Source: Candidatus Roizmanbacteria bacterium (GTDB taxonomy: Bacteria > Patescibacteriota > Microgenomatia > UBA1406 > GWC2-37-13). Taken from it: a DNA stretch of 49,050 nt. The stretch is from contig CABIKN020000023.1 in the NCBI GenBank assembly GCA_902200405.1, forward strand, positions 1 to 49,050, written 5' to 3'. Within the stretch, counting starts at the first letter, position 1; the number at the start of each line of letters is the position of its first letter. The notes beneath the pieces were generated by a model. That model ran no database searches and had not been told where the DNA came from. It saw only the letters and a list, made by a program, of their open reading frames with translations. This document shows positions 7,258-14,114 of the stretch, one piece after another. Made by a program: the position numbers and the translations under genes.

Positions 7258-8739
7258 TTAAACTTTCTCCGTTACTTTATATTTTAACTTTTTTCCTAAT
7301 AATATTCTAGTGTGGGCGTCAAGAGCAGGGAGGGAAGAGAAGAAAAATGAAACTACAGGTAACAAATACCACTGAACAATAAGCAATGGGAGACTTGAAA
7401 TGCTTGTTTTCATATTTACTTTTTGTCTAAGCTTAATATCTAAATAAATATACAGTATTAACATGACTGATGACAAGGTCAAGATTAAAGCTGATAGTTT
7501 AGGTAATAATAATCCTAGGACAGTTCTTCTGAAAGAGGGATTAATTAAAGGTGGAATTGAAGCGCTAATTGTTAAAATAAAAAAAGATACCGGCCAGAAC
7601 AGGTGAGTCTCAATAATAAAGATGATCTTTTTAATTTTTTGCCAAAATTCAATATGAGGTGTTTGAAAAAATCTTTTCAAAACATAACCAACGTCGGTCA
7701 CTCCCCAAGCCCAGCGTTTTTCCTGCTCATAACGATTAGCCAGAGTCTTCATTGTGCCACCTGATAAGACAGCATCTCCATTGACAATTGTAAAAAGCGG
7801 AATAGTTTTTACCTTTTCGCCAAAAGTAAAGAAGGCTTGAAAAAATACATGCCAGTCTTCAGGGATAATATCGGTGTCCCAGAAATTTATTTCCTTAAGC
7901 AACCAAAGGTTGGTTGAGTAAGTCGAAACCTGAATTAAGTTTTCTTTTTGGGATAAAAAGGCTAATCTTAAAATTGAAGATAAAGTCGCCTGCATTCGAA
8001 CGAAAAATGGTAATTGCCAGAAATTATTATAAAGTAATACTGGAGCCCAATAAAAGTGGAAAAGCCTATCCTTATCTCTTAAATATTCAAAACTTAAATA
8101 AGAAAAATAATTTTTTGGTAGTTTGCTGTCAGCGTCACAAATTGTGATTAGAATATTTTTTCTGTCAAACTTGTTATCAATTACATATTTGTCAACAATT
8201 TTTGCGGCATATGTTTGATTACTGGCTTTTCCCGGTTCTTCATTGGCGATTAATGGATGATAACAAGAAATAATTTGTTTAAAATATTTTTGATATTTAG
8301 TCGTAATTATTTGGCTTTTTGTCTGCGCTTCTTCCTCTCTCTTTTCAAAAGCGAGAATAAGATAAAGATTGCATTTATTGGGATAATCGCTTTTAATTAA
8401 TTCTTGAATAGTTTCTTCTAATTTATGAATCAGCTCCTTGTAATTAGGAATGATGATAAAATGTTTTAAAAGCTTGTTATTTTTTTGACTGCTTAATTTT
8501 TTAAAATATTTTATCTGACTGTGATATATAATTTCTTTATAAGAAATGACACAGGCGTAAGCAGTTGATAAAGATTTTGAAAAAAAATATAGATCAAAAG
8601 CAATAATAAAATAAGCAACAATGGCTGGATGAAAAGGGGAGAGCCAAAGGGGAAGGGTAATTAAAAACCAGGAAGTAATTGGCACGATAATTTCCAGCAG
8701 TCTTTGGAAAAATCTTGTTTGGATAAGTCGTTTGGGCAT
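7258..8739 (-). CDS. Membrane-bound GT2 glycosyltransferase (cellulose-synthase-like)
   Basis: Two N-terminal membrane segments (LEIIVPITSWFLITLPLWL and HPAIVAYFIIAFDLYFF) precede a GT-A catalytic domain with FIIPNYKE, ITICDADSK (DxD), IIPEDWH and YEQEKRWAWG (QxxRW). At least three C-terminal membrane helices follow. This is the processive GT2 pattern in which a sugar is polymerised or exported through the membrane. I place the start at the ATG at 8739; an in-frame TTG five codons upstream overlaps a TATAAT box and is unlikely. The product is 493 aa. It lies 22 nt behind the broken helicase gene. Confidence 0.82.
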   Translation of the reverse strand: MPKRLIQTRFFQRLLEIIVPITSWFLITLPLWLSPFHPAIVAYFIIAFDLYFFSKSLSTAYACVISYKEIIYHSQIKYFKKLSSQKNNKLLKHFIIIPNYKELIHKLEETIQELIKSDYPNKCNLYLILAFEKREEEAQTKSQIITTKYQKYFKQIISCYHPLIANEEPGKASNQTYAAKIVDKYVIDNKFDRKNILITICDADSKLPKNYFSYLSFEYLRDKDRLFHFYWAPVLLYNNFWQLPFFVRMQATLSSILRLAFLSQKENLIQVSTYSTNLWLLKEINFWDTDIIPEDWHVFFQAFFTFGEKVKTIPLFTIVNGDAVLSGGTMKTLANRYEQEKRWAWGVTDVGYVLKRFFQTPHIEFWQKIKKIIFIIETHLFWPVSFFILTISASIPPLINPSFRRTVLGLLLPKLSALILTLSSVMLILYIYLDIKLRQKVNMKTSISSLPLLIVQWYLLPVVSFFFSSLPALDAHTRILLGKKLKYKVTEKV

Positions 8740-8745
8740 GGTGAT

Positions 8746-8751
8746 ATTATA
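8746..8751 (-). promoter_or_regulatory. -10 element of the GT2 gene
   Basis: TATAAT on the minus strand ends 6 nt before the chosen ATG, the leaderless pattern also seen at several other genes here. Confidence 0.45.
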
Positions 8752-8903
8752 CAACAGTCAATTATTGCCAAGCCTCACAGATGATTTTAAAGGAGCAGAA
8801 GTCGCAGTGTTTTCCTGGGTTGGCAGGGAATTGGTTTTTTTTGATTTCCTCGACCATTTCTATGACATTTTCCTTTGTTTTTATTAGGTCTTCTTCATTT
8901 TTT

Positions 8904-11285
8904 TTAAGAGTAATTTTTTTCTTGAGTTTGGAGGTAATAAAAAGTCAAATTAATATCAACAAATTTTTTGTTAAATAAGTTTTTATCGTGGGCTGCTAAA
9001 GCATAGATCGTTAGCTGCAAACTTTTTGTCAATTCACGTTCACTAGGTTTTTTCCCGGTTTTATAATCAATAATTTCAATTTCGTTTTTATTCAACTTAT
9101 CGATCCTGTCAATTTTTCCGGTCAAAAATATATCTTCAGATATTTTTATTTTAAACAATTTCTCAAGCCCCAAAATATTCAAGGATAAATTATGATACTT
9201 ATCAAAATAATTATTCAGAATTTTTTCTCCTTCTTTTTTCATTCGATCTTCATGAGCTTTCGAAGAATATCCTACTGGGATCCATAATTTTTTATAAATT
9301 TCTATCAATATAATTTTATTTATTTTTTTATTTTTGATAAATTTGCTATAAAAATCTTGAAGAGTTTTATGAATGGTAGTTCCAAACGATGCAGAAGCTG
9401 TTGGTAAGGTGGGAATTTTCAGAACATATAAATATTTATATTGAAGAGGACAAGTCTCGAAAGAATTAAGTTGAGAATAGGAGAAGTTAGTAGGGGCATT
9501 GCGCGCAATGCCCGTACTATCATTTTGTTTTGGTGTTTTAAAATCAAAAATAGTTAATTGGCTTTTTATGTCCTTTTTAATATCTATTTGCGCGTTTAAT
9601 AATTCCTGCCCCAATGTTTCGATGACAAAACGTGATATTTTTCTAATCCGTTTTGCTTGGCCGTAAAATTTTGAAGATGATAGAAATACCTTATCTTTGG
9701 CTCGAGTTAGTCCAACATAAAACAACCGCCGTTCTTCTTCAATGTGATAGTCTCCGGTTGGAAGTATCTCTTTTATTAATGCTTCAGGAATTCCAATAGT
9801 TTCTTTTTTATGACGAGTTGGAAATCGTTCTTCAGTTAGATTAACTAAAAAAACTATTGGGAACTCCAATCCTTTAGCAGAGTGAACTGTTAGAATATTT
9901 ACAGCATTCAAAGACGAAATATCCGTCTTAGAAATAAGTGGTGATTCACCTATTTCAATACTCATATTAATAAAATCAACCACCGCAAATATCGAGGCAT
10001 CCTCGTGTTCGGACTCAAACATTTTTAATTTATTAAAAAAATTGGAAATATTAATGGCAATTTTTTCCTGTGTTTCGTTTTTATAATTTGTGAGCGTCAG
10101 TAATAATCCGCTATCTTCAAGAAAATGAAAAAGTATTTGTCCGGCTGTATTTGTCTTTAAAAGCACAAGATGTTTAATAATCATTTGATAGATTTTTAGT
10201 AGCTTTTGTTTTGTCTCAGATTTCAATAATGGAAGATACGGTTTATAAATTTCAAACTCGTTTCGATGTATCGATACATCGAAGTATGAAAGATATATCT
10301 CGATAGCTTGAAAAAGCGACTGATTGATTTTTTTTGAAAATGTGAGTAATAATGAAATGTCTTTTTCATCAACACTATATATATTCATATACAGGAGGCG
10401 GAAAAGGGAAGGGGAATCTTCGAGGTTATAGAGTATTCTAAGATAAGCGATTAAGTCTTTAACTTCAGGTTGTTTGTAAAGAGTTCCCGGTCCTAAGAAT
10501 TGATAAGGAATACCAGCACGAGCCAGCGATTTGACGAAAGGCCCCGAATGATTATTGGCTCGAGTTAATATAGACATATCTGAATACTTATATGTTTTTG
10601 ACAAATCAAGAATTTTTTTTGCAACATATTCAGATTCTTCTTCTCCATTTTCGGCGAGAAAATAATTAATTGGGTTAATAGAATGTGAATGAGCTACGGG
10701 CTTGGAAGCAATTAAGTTTTTGGAAATACCAAGTTTGAATTCCAAAGTATCAGGATCATTATTTTTAATCAATTTGTAAGCAGCGTCAAGAATTGTTTGA
10801 TTGGAGCGATAATTTTTTTTCAACGTTATCTGTTTTGCTTTTTTATAATCCTTCATGAAAGCAATAATGTTTGAAACTGATGCACCTCGAAATTTGTAAA
10901 TTGCCTGTGAATCATCACCAACGACTGTCAGTCGGGGATTTGTTTTTGACGGACATATTAATTTAATTAGTTGATATTGGGAAATATTAGTATCTTGGAA
11001 TTCATCAACAAGAACGAATGGATATTGCCGTTGATAATGTTTTAAAACATTAGGGCGCTTTTGAAATAATTGCAGAAGATAATATACTAGATCGGCAAAA
11101 TCCATGAGTCCTTCTTTGAGTTTGAGTTTCTGGTAAGTTTGATAGGCTTGGGTAAGTTCAAGGTATTTTTCTTCTTCGCCCTCCGTAGCTTTAGCGAAGG
11201 AGGATTTCTTTACCCATTTCAAATAATCATCAGGTGAAATATCTTCGTCTCTTAAGCGGGAGAAGTGCTGAAGGAGTGCCCCCAA
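8904..11285 (-). CDS. Helicase-nuclease, middle and C-terminal open segment
   Basis: This is the larger open piece of the broken helicase-nuclease, as written in the sequence. Its annotated start is a TTG inside the continuous protein, not a true start: homologous reading continues upstream in this frame as NLKYFRPLGNPNKF. It carries helicase motifs II to VI and the nuclease core but stops early at QTQEKNYS, because of the extra A/T at 8914-8920. It therefore lacks the last 49 residues, including three cysteines of the likely Fe-S cluster. Confidence 0.7.
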   Translation of the reverse strand: MGALLQHFSRLRDEDISPDDYLKWVKKSSFAKATEGEEEKYLELTQAYQTYQKLKLKEGLMDFADLVYYLLQLFQKRPNVLKHYQRQYPFVLVDEFQDTNISQYQLIKLICPSKTNPRLTVVGDDSQAIYKFRGASVSNIIAFMKDYKKAKQITLKKNYRSNQTILDAAYKLIKNNDPDTLEFKLGISKNLIASKPVAHSHSINPINYFLAENGEEESEYVAKKILDLSKTYKYSDMSILTRANNHSGPFVKSLARAGIPYQFLGPGTLYKQPEVKDLIAYLRILYNLEDSPSLFRLLYMNIYSVDEKDISLLLTFSKKINQSLFQAIEIYLSYFDVSIHRNEFEIYKPYLPLLKSETKQKLLKIYQMIIKHLVLLKTNTAGQILFHFLEDSGLLLTLTNYKNETQEKIAINISNFFNKLKMFESEHEDASIFAVVDFINMSIEIGESPLISKTDISSLNAVNILTVHSAKGLEFPIVFLVNLTEERFPTRHKKETIGIPEALIKEILPTGDYHIEEERRLFYVGLTRAKDKVFLSSSKFYGQAKRIRKISRFVIETLGQELLNAQIDIKKDIKSQLTIFDFKTPKQNDSTGIARNAPTNFSYSQLNSFETCPLQYKYLYVLKIPTLPTASASFGTTIHKTLQDFYSKFIKNKKINKIILIEIYKKLWIPVGYSSKAHEDRMKKEGEKILNNYFDKYHNLSLNILGLEKLFKIKISEDIFLTGKIDRIDKLNKNEIEIIDYKTGKKPSERELTKSLQLTIYALAAHDKNLFNKKFVDINLTFYYLQTQEKNYS
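8914..8920 (-). other. Frameshift site 2 in the helicase-nuclease
   Basis: This is a run of seven T on the + strand. With six, the frame continues QEKITLKKNEEDLI and ends in CDFCSFKIICEAWQ at 8762. Confidence 0.8.
9488..9519. repeat. 32-bp near-perfect palindrome inside the helicase-nuclease
   Basis: The centre 9494-9513 (GGGCATTGCG/CGCAATGCCC) is perfectly self-complementary; the outer arms TAGTA...TACTA match except for one pair. In the minus-strand reading frame it encodes STGIARNAPT, which interrupts the linker just before the nuclease domain (YSQLNSFETC). Confidence 0.75.
10262..10283. repeat. 22-bp perfect palindrome, family member 1
   Basis: The arm TTCGATGTATC is followed by its exact complement. 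It lies inside the helicase frame, encoding YFDVSIHRN. The same core recurs at 31529-31552 and 32618-32649. Confidence 0.85.
11180..11203. repeat. 24-bp palindromic repeat encoding SSFAKATEG
   Basis: The arms CCTCCG and GAAGGAGG with an AGCTTTAGC-type centre form an imperfect dyad. Translated on the minus strand it gives SSFAKATEG between WVKK and EEEKYLEL, a lysine/glutamate-rich surface stretch of the helicase that can tolerate insertion. Confidence 0.65.
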
Positions 11286-11325
11286 AAATTTATTAGGATT
11301 ACCTAGCGGTCTGAAATACTTTAGG

Positions 11326-11706
11326 TTAAATAGAAAAAAGATTCTGTTTTAAAAAGATAATTGTTTCTGCTTCAGTCATCAAACGAAAATTTGGAGACAG
11401 ACCTATTTGAAAACCGTTTTCTTTTAGAATTTGGTCGGCAAAGGCGTGAAAGGTTGAGATATTCATCTGGAAATATCCATAAGGCATTGCTTTGTCTACT
11501 CTTTCCTCCATTTCAGAAGCGGCTTTTTCGGTGAAGGTCAGCGCCAAAATTTGTTCCGGTCTGGCCAATTTCTTTTTTACCAAGAATTTTATTTTTTCAA
11601 CAATAACCGAAGTTTTCCCCGTTCCCGCCCCGGCAATAATCAATAAGGGACCTTTATTATATTTCACCGCCTGTTGCTGTTCTTTGTTTAAATTGTATTC
11701 GCTCAT
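11326..11706 (-). CDS. Helicase-nuclease, N-terminal open segment
   Basis: The first 126 residues of the broken helicase from the ATG at 11706 (MSEYNLNKEQQQAV), holding the Q motif, Walker A AGAGTGKT and motif Ia LTFTEKAASEMEERV. The frame stops at NLFSI because of one extra base in the A6 run. An ATG eight codons upstream (11730) is possible, but the Q-motif spacing and a TACAAT box between the two favour 11706. Alone it could not be an active helicase. Confidence 0.7.
   Translation of the reverse strand: MSEYNLNKEQQQAVKYNKGPLLIIAGAGTGKTSVIVEKIKFLVKKKLARPEQILALTFTEKAASEMEERVDKAMPYGYFQMNISTFHAFADQILKENGFQIGLSPNFRLMTEAETIIFLKQNLFSI
11334..11339 (-). other. Frameshift site 1 in the helicase-nuclease
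   Basis: A run of six A on the + strand. With five, the N-terminal frame runs on through FNLKYFRPLGNPNKFLGALLQ into the main segment. Confidence 0.8.
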
Positions 11707-11741
11707 GTCCAACATTGTAGCAAAAAACATTTGAGGAAATG

Positions 11742-12117
11742 AAACCGTTATAAATTGTTACGGTTTGAAAATATTATCTTATATACGATCGTTCACAAGA
11801 TAATAAATTTACAAATAAATAGAATTAATAAACTGGTGACAAAATGTCACCAGTTGAAAATAGTAGTAGATCTAGTGTTAGAAGGTAAGCCAATAAATTA
11901 AATCAGTTGTACGAAGAAAACGTACGACTGAAAACAAAAGAAAAACGCACTGGAAAAAAGTGATTTCCAAATTGAATGCGAGAGGATTGGGGTTAATTGA
12001 ATAAAAAAATGTTACACCACAACATTAGGGTGTAACACGAAAAAATACTACTGTGTAATATTAAGGAGTAGTAATTAGAAATGTAATATTAGAAAGGATT
12101 CGTCTTTACCTAGACGA
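11742..12117 (+). ncRNA. Candidate structured RNA: array of eight hairpins
   Basis: This gene-free stretch holds eight successive stem-loops: AAACCGT (11742-11766), TATTATCTT (11772-11805), AACTGGTGAC (11831-11855), CAGTTGTACG (11904-11930), nested CGCA/TGGAAA (11946-11980), TGTTACACC (12010-12037), TACTACT (12046-12073) and TCGTCT (12100-12117), each named by its left arm. Arms are 6-10 bp and almost perfect. Several stems are followed at once by GAAAA. The linkers are purine-rich on the + strand, and the only non-Watson-Crick pair (11908) is U-G when read as + but A-C as -, so I prefer the + strand. I see no RNase P, tmRNA or SRP signatures and no convincing promoter. Confidence 0.4.
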
Positions 12118-12132
12118 CGAACAAAATGTTGT

Positions 12133-12333
12133 TTATTTACGATAAAAGATTTGCGTAACTTTTTCCATTAAACTTTTTCTATATTCTTCATCCAATACCT
12201 TCGAAATAGATATAAATAAAAGTGTTAAACCTAATCGTTCTTGTCCATTTGAACTACCAGGTAAATCTTTAACCATTTTAAATAATGCTTTAACCCCAAG
12301 AAATGTTTTTAGTTTAGGTGGAACGTTATTCAT
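12133..12333 (-). CDS. Small hypothetical protein (66 aa)
   Basis: I do not recognise it. The start is taken at the ATG at 12333 (MNNVPPKLKTFLGV); a TTG three codons upstream overlaps a promoter-like box. The sequence is mixed helical, with one modestly hydrophobic stretch (LGLTLLFISISKVL), a basic C-terminus (YRKSLMEKVTQIFYRK) and no cysteines. It lies alone between the hairpin array and tuf. A TATAAT box 8 nt before the ATG supports it being expressed. Confidence 0.5.
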   Translation of the reverse strand: MNNVPPKLKTFLGVKALFKMVKDLPGSSNGQERLGLTLLFISISKVLDEEYRKSLMEKVTQIFYRK

Positions 12334-12341
12334 ATAGTGCA

Positions 12342-12347
12342 ATTATA
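12342..12347 (-). promoter_or_regulatory. -10 element of the 66-aa gene
   Basis: TATAAT on the minus strand, 8 nt before the ATG. No good -35 is seen. Confidence 0.4.
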
Positions 12348-12367
12348 TACATTTTAATGAATTCCTG

Positions 12368-12396
12368 TTGACATTTTTTCATTCAAGCCGTAAGAT
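12368..12396 (+). promoter_or_regulatory. tuf promoter, distal
   Basis: TTGACA (12368-12373), a 17-nt spacer and TAAGAT (12391-12396). This would leave a leader of about 95 nt before tuf. Confidence 0.55.
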
Positions 12397-12421
12397 TGTT
12401 TTTAAAGCTTGAAAAGCCTTC

Positions 12422-12449
12422 TTGTTTTTTTAATTTTTTTCGTTATAAT
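12422..12449 (+). promoter_or_regulatory. tuf promoter, proximal
   Basis: TTGTTT (12422-12427), a 16-nt spacer and TATAAT (12444-12449), giving a leader of about 40 nt. Tandem promoters fit a highly expressed gene. Confidence 0.5.
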
Positions 12450-12496
12450 AAGTAAGGCTTTGTTATTTTAATTATTAATTTATTTTATATAAATAT

Positions 12497-13681
12497 ATGG
12501 CAGACGGCGTTTTTAAGAGGAACAAACCTCATTTAAATATTGGTACGATTGGTCACGTTGATCATGGAAAGACAACATTAACTTCAGCAATTCATTATTT
12601 TTTATCAAAGACAGGTAAAGCAAAATTCCTGAAATACGAAGATATTGATAAAGCTCCAGAGGAAAAAGCAAGAGGAGTCACTATTAATCTACATCACTCA
12701 GAATATGAGACAGATAAAAGACACTATGCTCATATCGATGCTCCAGGACATGCTGATTATATTAAGAATATGATTACCGGTGCCGCTCAAATGGATGGAG
12801 CTATCTTAGTTGTATCTGCTCCCGACGGTCCAATGCCACAAACAAGAGAACATATTTTACTTGCAAGTCAGGTAAATGTTCCAGCTATAATTGTTTTCTT
12901 AAACAAATGTGACATGGTTGATGATAAAGAAATATTAGATCTAGTAGAAATGGAAGTCAGAGATTTACTAACTAAATATAAATTTCCAGGAGACAAGATT
13001 CCTGTTATTAGAGGATCCGCAATTAAAGCATTAGCAGACGATCCAGAAGGATTAAAAGCGATAGAGCTTCTTATGAAGACGATCGATGAATATATCCCAG
13101 ATCCTGTTAGACCTGTTGATAAACCATTCTTGATGCCGGTCGAAGACGTCTTTACAATATCAGGAAGAGGAACAGTAGTCACAGGTAGAGTTGAAAGAGG
13201 TATTGCAAAAGTAAATGAAGAAATGGAAATTATCGGAATCAAAGATACGAGAAAGTCTGTTATTACAGGAGTTGAGATGTTCAAGAAAACACTTGACGAA
13301 GCTCGAGCTGGTGACAATGTTGGACTACTTCTTAGAGGAGTAGAAAAAGAAGACGTCATTCGCGGGCAAGTCATCGCCAAACCAGGATCAATTAAACCGC
13401 ACACAGAATTTGATGCAGAAATTTATATTCTCACTAAAGACGAAGGCGGACGACACACACCATTCTTTAAAGGATATCGACCTCAATTTTATTTCAAAAC
13501 CACTGACATTACCGGAGAGGTAGAATTACCAGCCGGTGTTGAAATGGTTATGCCAGGAGACAACGTAAAGATAAAAGGTAAATTAATCTATCCAATTGCT
13601 ATGGAAGAAGGATTAAAGTTTGCTGTACGCGAAGGTGGTCACACAGTTGGAGCTGGAGTTGTAACAAAGATCATCAAATAA
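12497..13681 (+). CDS. tuf: Elongation factor Tu
   Basis: The GTPase that delivers aminoacyl-tRNA to the ribosome. The 394-aa length is standard. The G1 motif GHVDHGKT is at residues 19-26, switch I is [10 protein letters not shown]3 is DAPGHADY and G4 is NKCD. Domains 2 and 3 follow ([37 protein letters not shown]) and the protein ends in [10 protein letters not shown]. Its codons look biased toward AGA, GGA and CCA. rpsJ follows 21 nt later, so the tuf-rpsJ end of the str-S10 order is kept, but fusA and rpsG/rpsL are not upstream. Confidence 0.98.
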   Translation: MADGVFKRNKPHLNIGTIGHVDHGKTTLTSAIHYFLSKTGKAKFLKYEDIDKAPEEKARGVTINLHHSEYETDKRHYAHIDAPGHADYIKNMITGAAQMDGAILVVSAPDGPMPQTREHILLASQVNVPAIIVFLNKCDMVDDKEILDLVEMEVRDLLTKYKFPGDKIPVIRGSAIKALADDPEGLKAIELLMKTIDEYIPDPVRPVDKPFLMPVEDVFTISGRGTVVTGRVERGIAKVNEEMEIIGIKDTRKSVITGVEMFKKTLDEARAGDNVGLLLRGVEKEDVIRGQVIAKPGSIKPHTEFDAEIYILTKDEGGRHTPFFKGYRPQFYFKTTDITGEVELPAGVEMVMPGDNVKIKGKLIYPIAMEEGLKFAVREGGHTVGAGVVTKIIK

Positions 13682-13702
13682 TTGTAAATTTCGCACCTTA
13701 AT

Positions 13703-14011
13703 ATGCCGAAAGGAAGAATTAGAATTAGACTTAAGTCGTATGACCATCGTTTGATCGATGAAACGTGTCAAAAAATAGTTGACACAACGATTAGAACTGG
13801 TGCCAATGTCGTTGGACCAATTCCTTTGCCTACAAAAAATGAAACATTTGTAGTAAATAAATCCTCATTTATTGATAAAGACGCACGAGAGCACTTTGGT
13901 TTAAAAACTCACAAAAGAATGATCGATATTTTAAATCCTACAAATCAAACAATTGACTCTCTAATGCATCTCGAACTTCCTGCCGGTGTTGAAGTTGAAG
14001 TAAAAATGTAA
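13703..14011 (+). CDS. rpsJ: 30S ribosomal protein S10
   Basis: A 102-aa protein of the 30S head, which also serves as NusE in antitermination. It shows GRIRIRLKSYDHRLID at the start and TGANVVGPIPLPT in the loop, then HFGLKTHKRMIDILNPTNQTIDSLMHLELPAGVEVEVK. The length is as expected. It lies 21 nt behind tuf with no intervening promoter. The next gene, rplC, has its own promoter, so rpsJ probably belongs to the tuf transcript. Confidence 0.97.
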   Translation: MPKGRIRIRLKSYDHRLIDETCQKIVDTTIRTGANVVGPIPLPTKNETFVVNKSSFIDKDAREHFGLKTHKRMIDILNPTNQTIDSLMHLELPAGVEVEVKM

Positions 14012-14021
14012 TCAATTCTGC

Positions 14022-14050
14022 TTGAACATTTTAAATCATTGTTATATAAT
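14022..14050 (+). promoter_or_regulatory. Promoter of the rplC-led ribosomal operon
   Basis: TTGAAC (14022-14027), exactly 17 nt, and TATAAT (14045-14050). The predicted leader is about 58 nt and contains ATCCTT...AAGGAT followed by TTCTTTT (about 14073-14100), a weak attenuator-like hairpin. Confidence 0.7.
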
Positions 14051-14114
14051 GCAATTTACATGTTAATTATCCTTTTGTTCGGGAAAGAAGGATTTCTTTT
14101 AGAAACCATATATT

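Larger units (their letters stand above)
8762..11706 (-). pseudogene. UvrD/Rep-family helicase with C-terminal PD-(D/E)XK nuclease, broken by two frameshifts
   Basis: Removing one base from each of two homopolymers (A6 at 11334-11339 and T7 at 8914-8920, + strand) restores one 980-codon frame. It contains all SF1A helicase motifs: AGAGTGKT, DEFQDTN, GDDSQAIYKFRG, LTVHSAKGLEF and EEERRLFYVGLTRAK. After these comes a RecB/AddB-type nuclease: FETCPLQYKY, IHKTL, GKIDRID, EIIDYKTGKK and LQLTIYALA. Past the second shift the frame ends in CDFCSFKIICEAWQ, supplying the last three cysteines of a probable Fe-S cluster whose first is in FETCPL. The likely role is end resection or repair. Three palindromic repeats lie inside it. 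It may be a real pseudogene, an assembly error, or recoded. Confidence 0.85.

Noticed and set aside
11326-11340. Programmed -1 frameshift in the helicase
   Set aside because: The required shift is +1 (skip one base), there is no classic X-XXY-YYZ site with a following structure, and a second identical-type shift occurs at the other end; an indel is simpler.
11742-12117. RNase P RNA, tmRNA, SRP RNA, an origin of replication or a CRISPR array
   Set aside because: No GAGGAAAGTCC-type core, no tRNA-like ends, no GGAAGCAG loop, no DnaA boxes (TTATCCACA), and the stems are all different.
12868-13404. 178-codon minus-strand ORF opposite tuf
   Set aside because: It is a shadow of the tuf coding frame, Ser/Ile/Thr-rich as expected from the antisense of a conserved gene.
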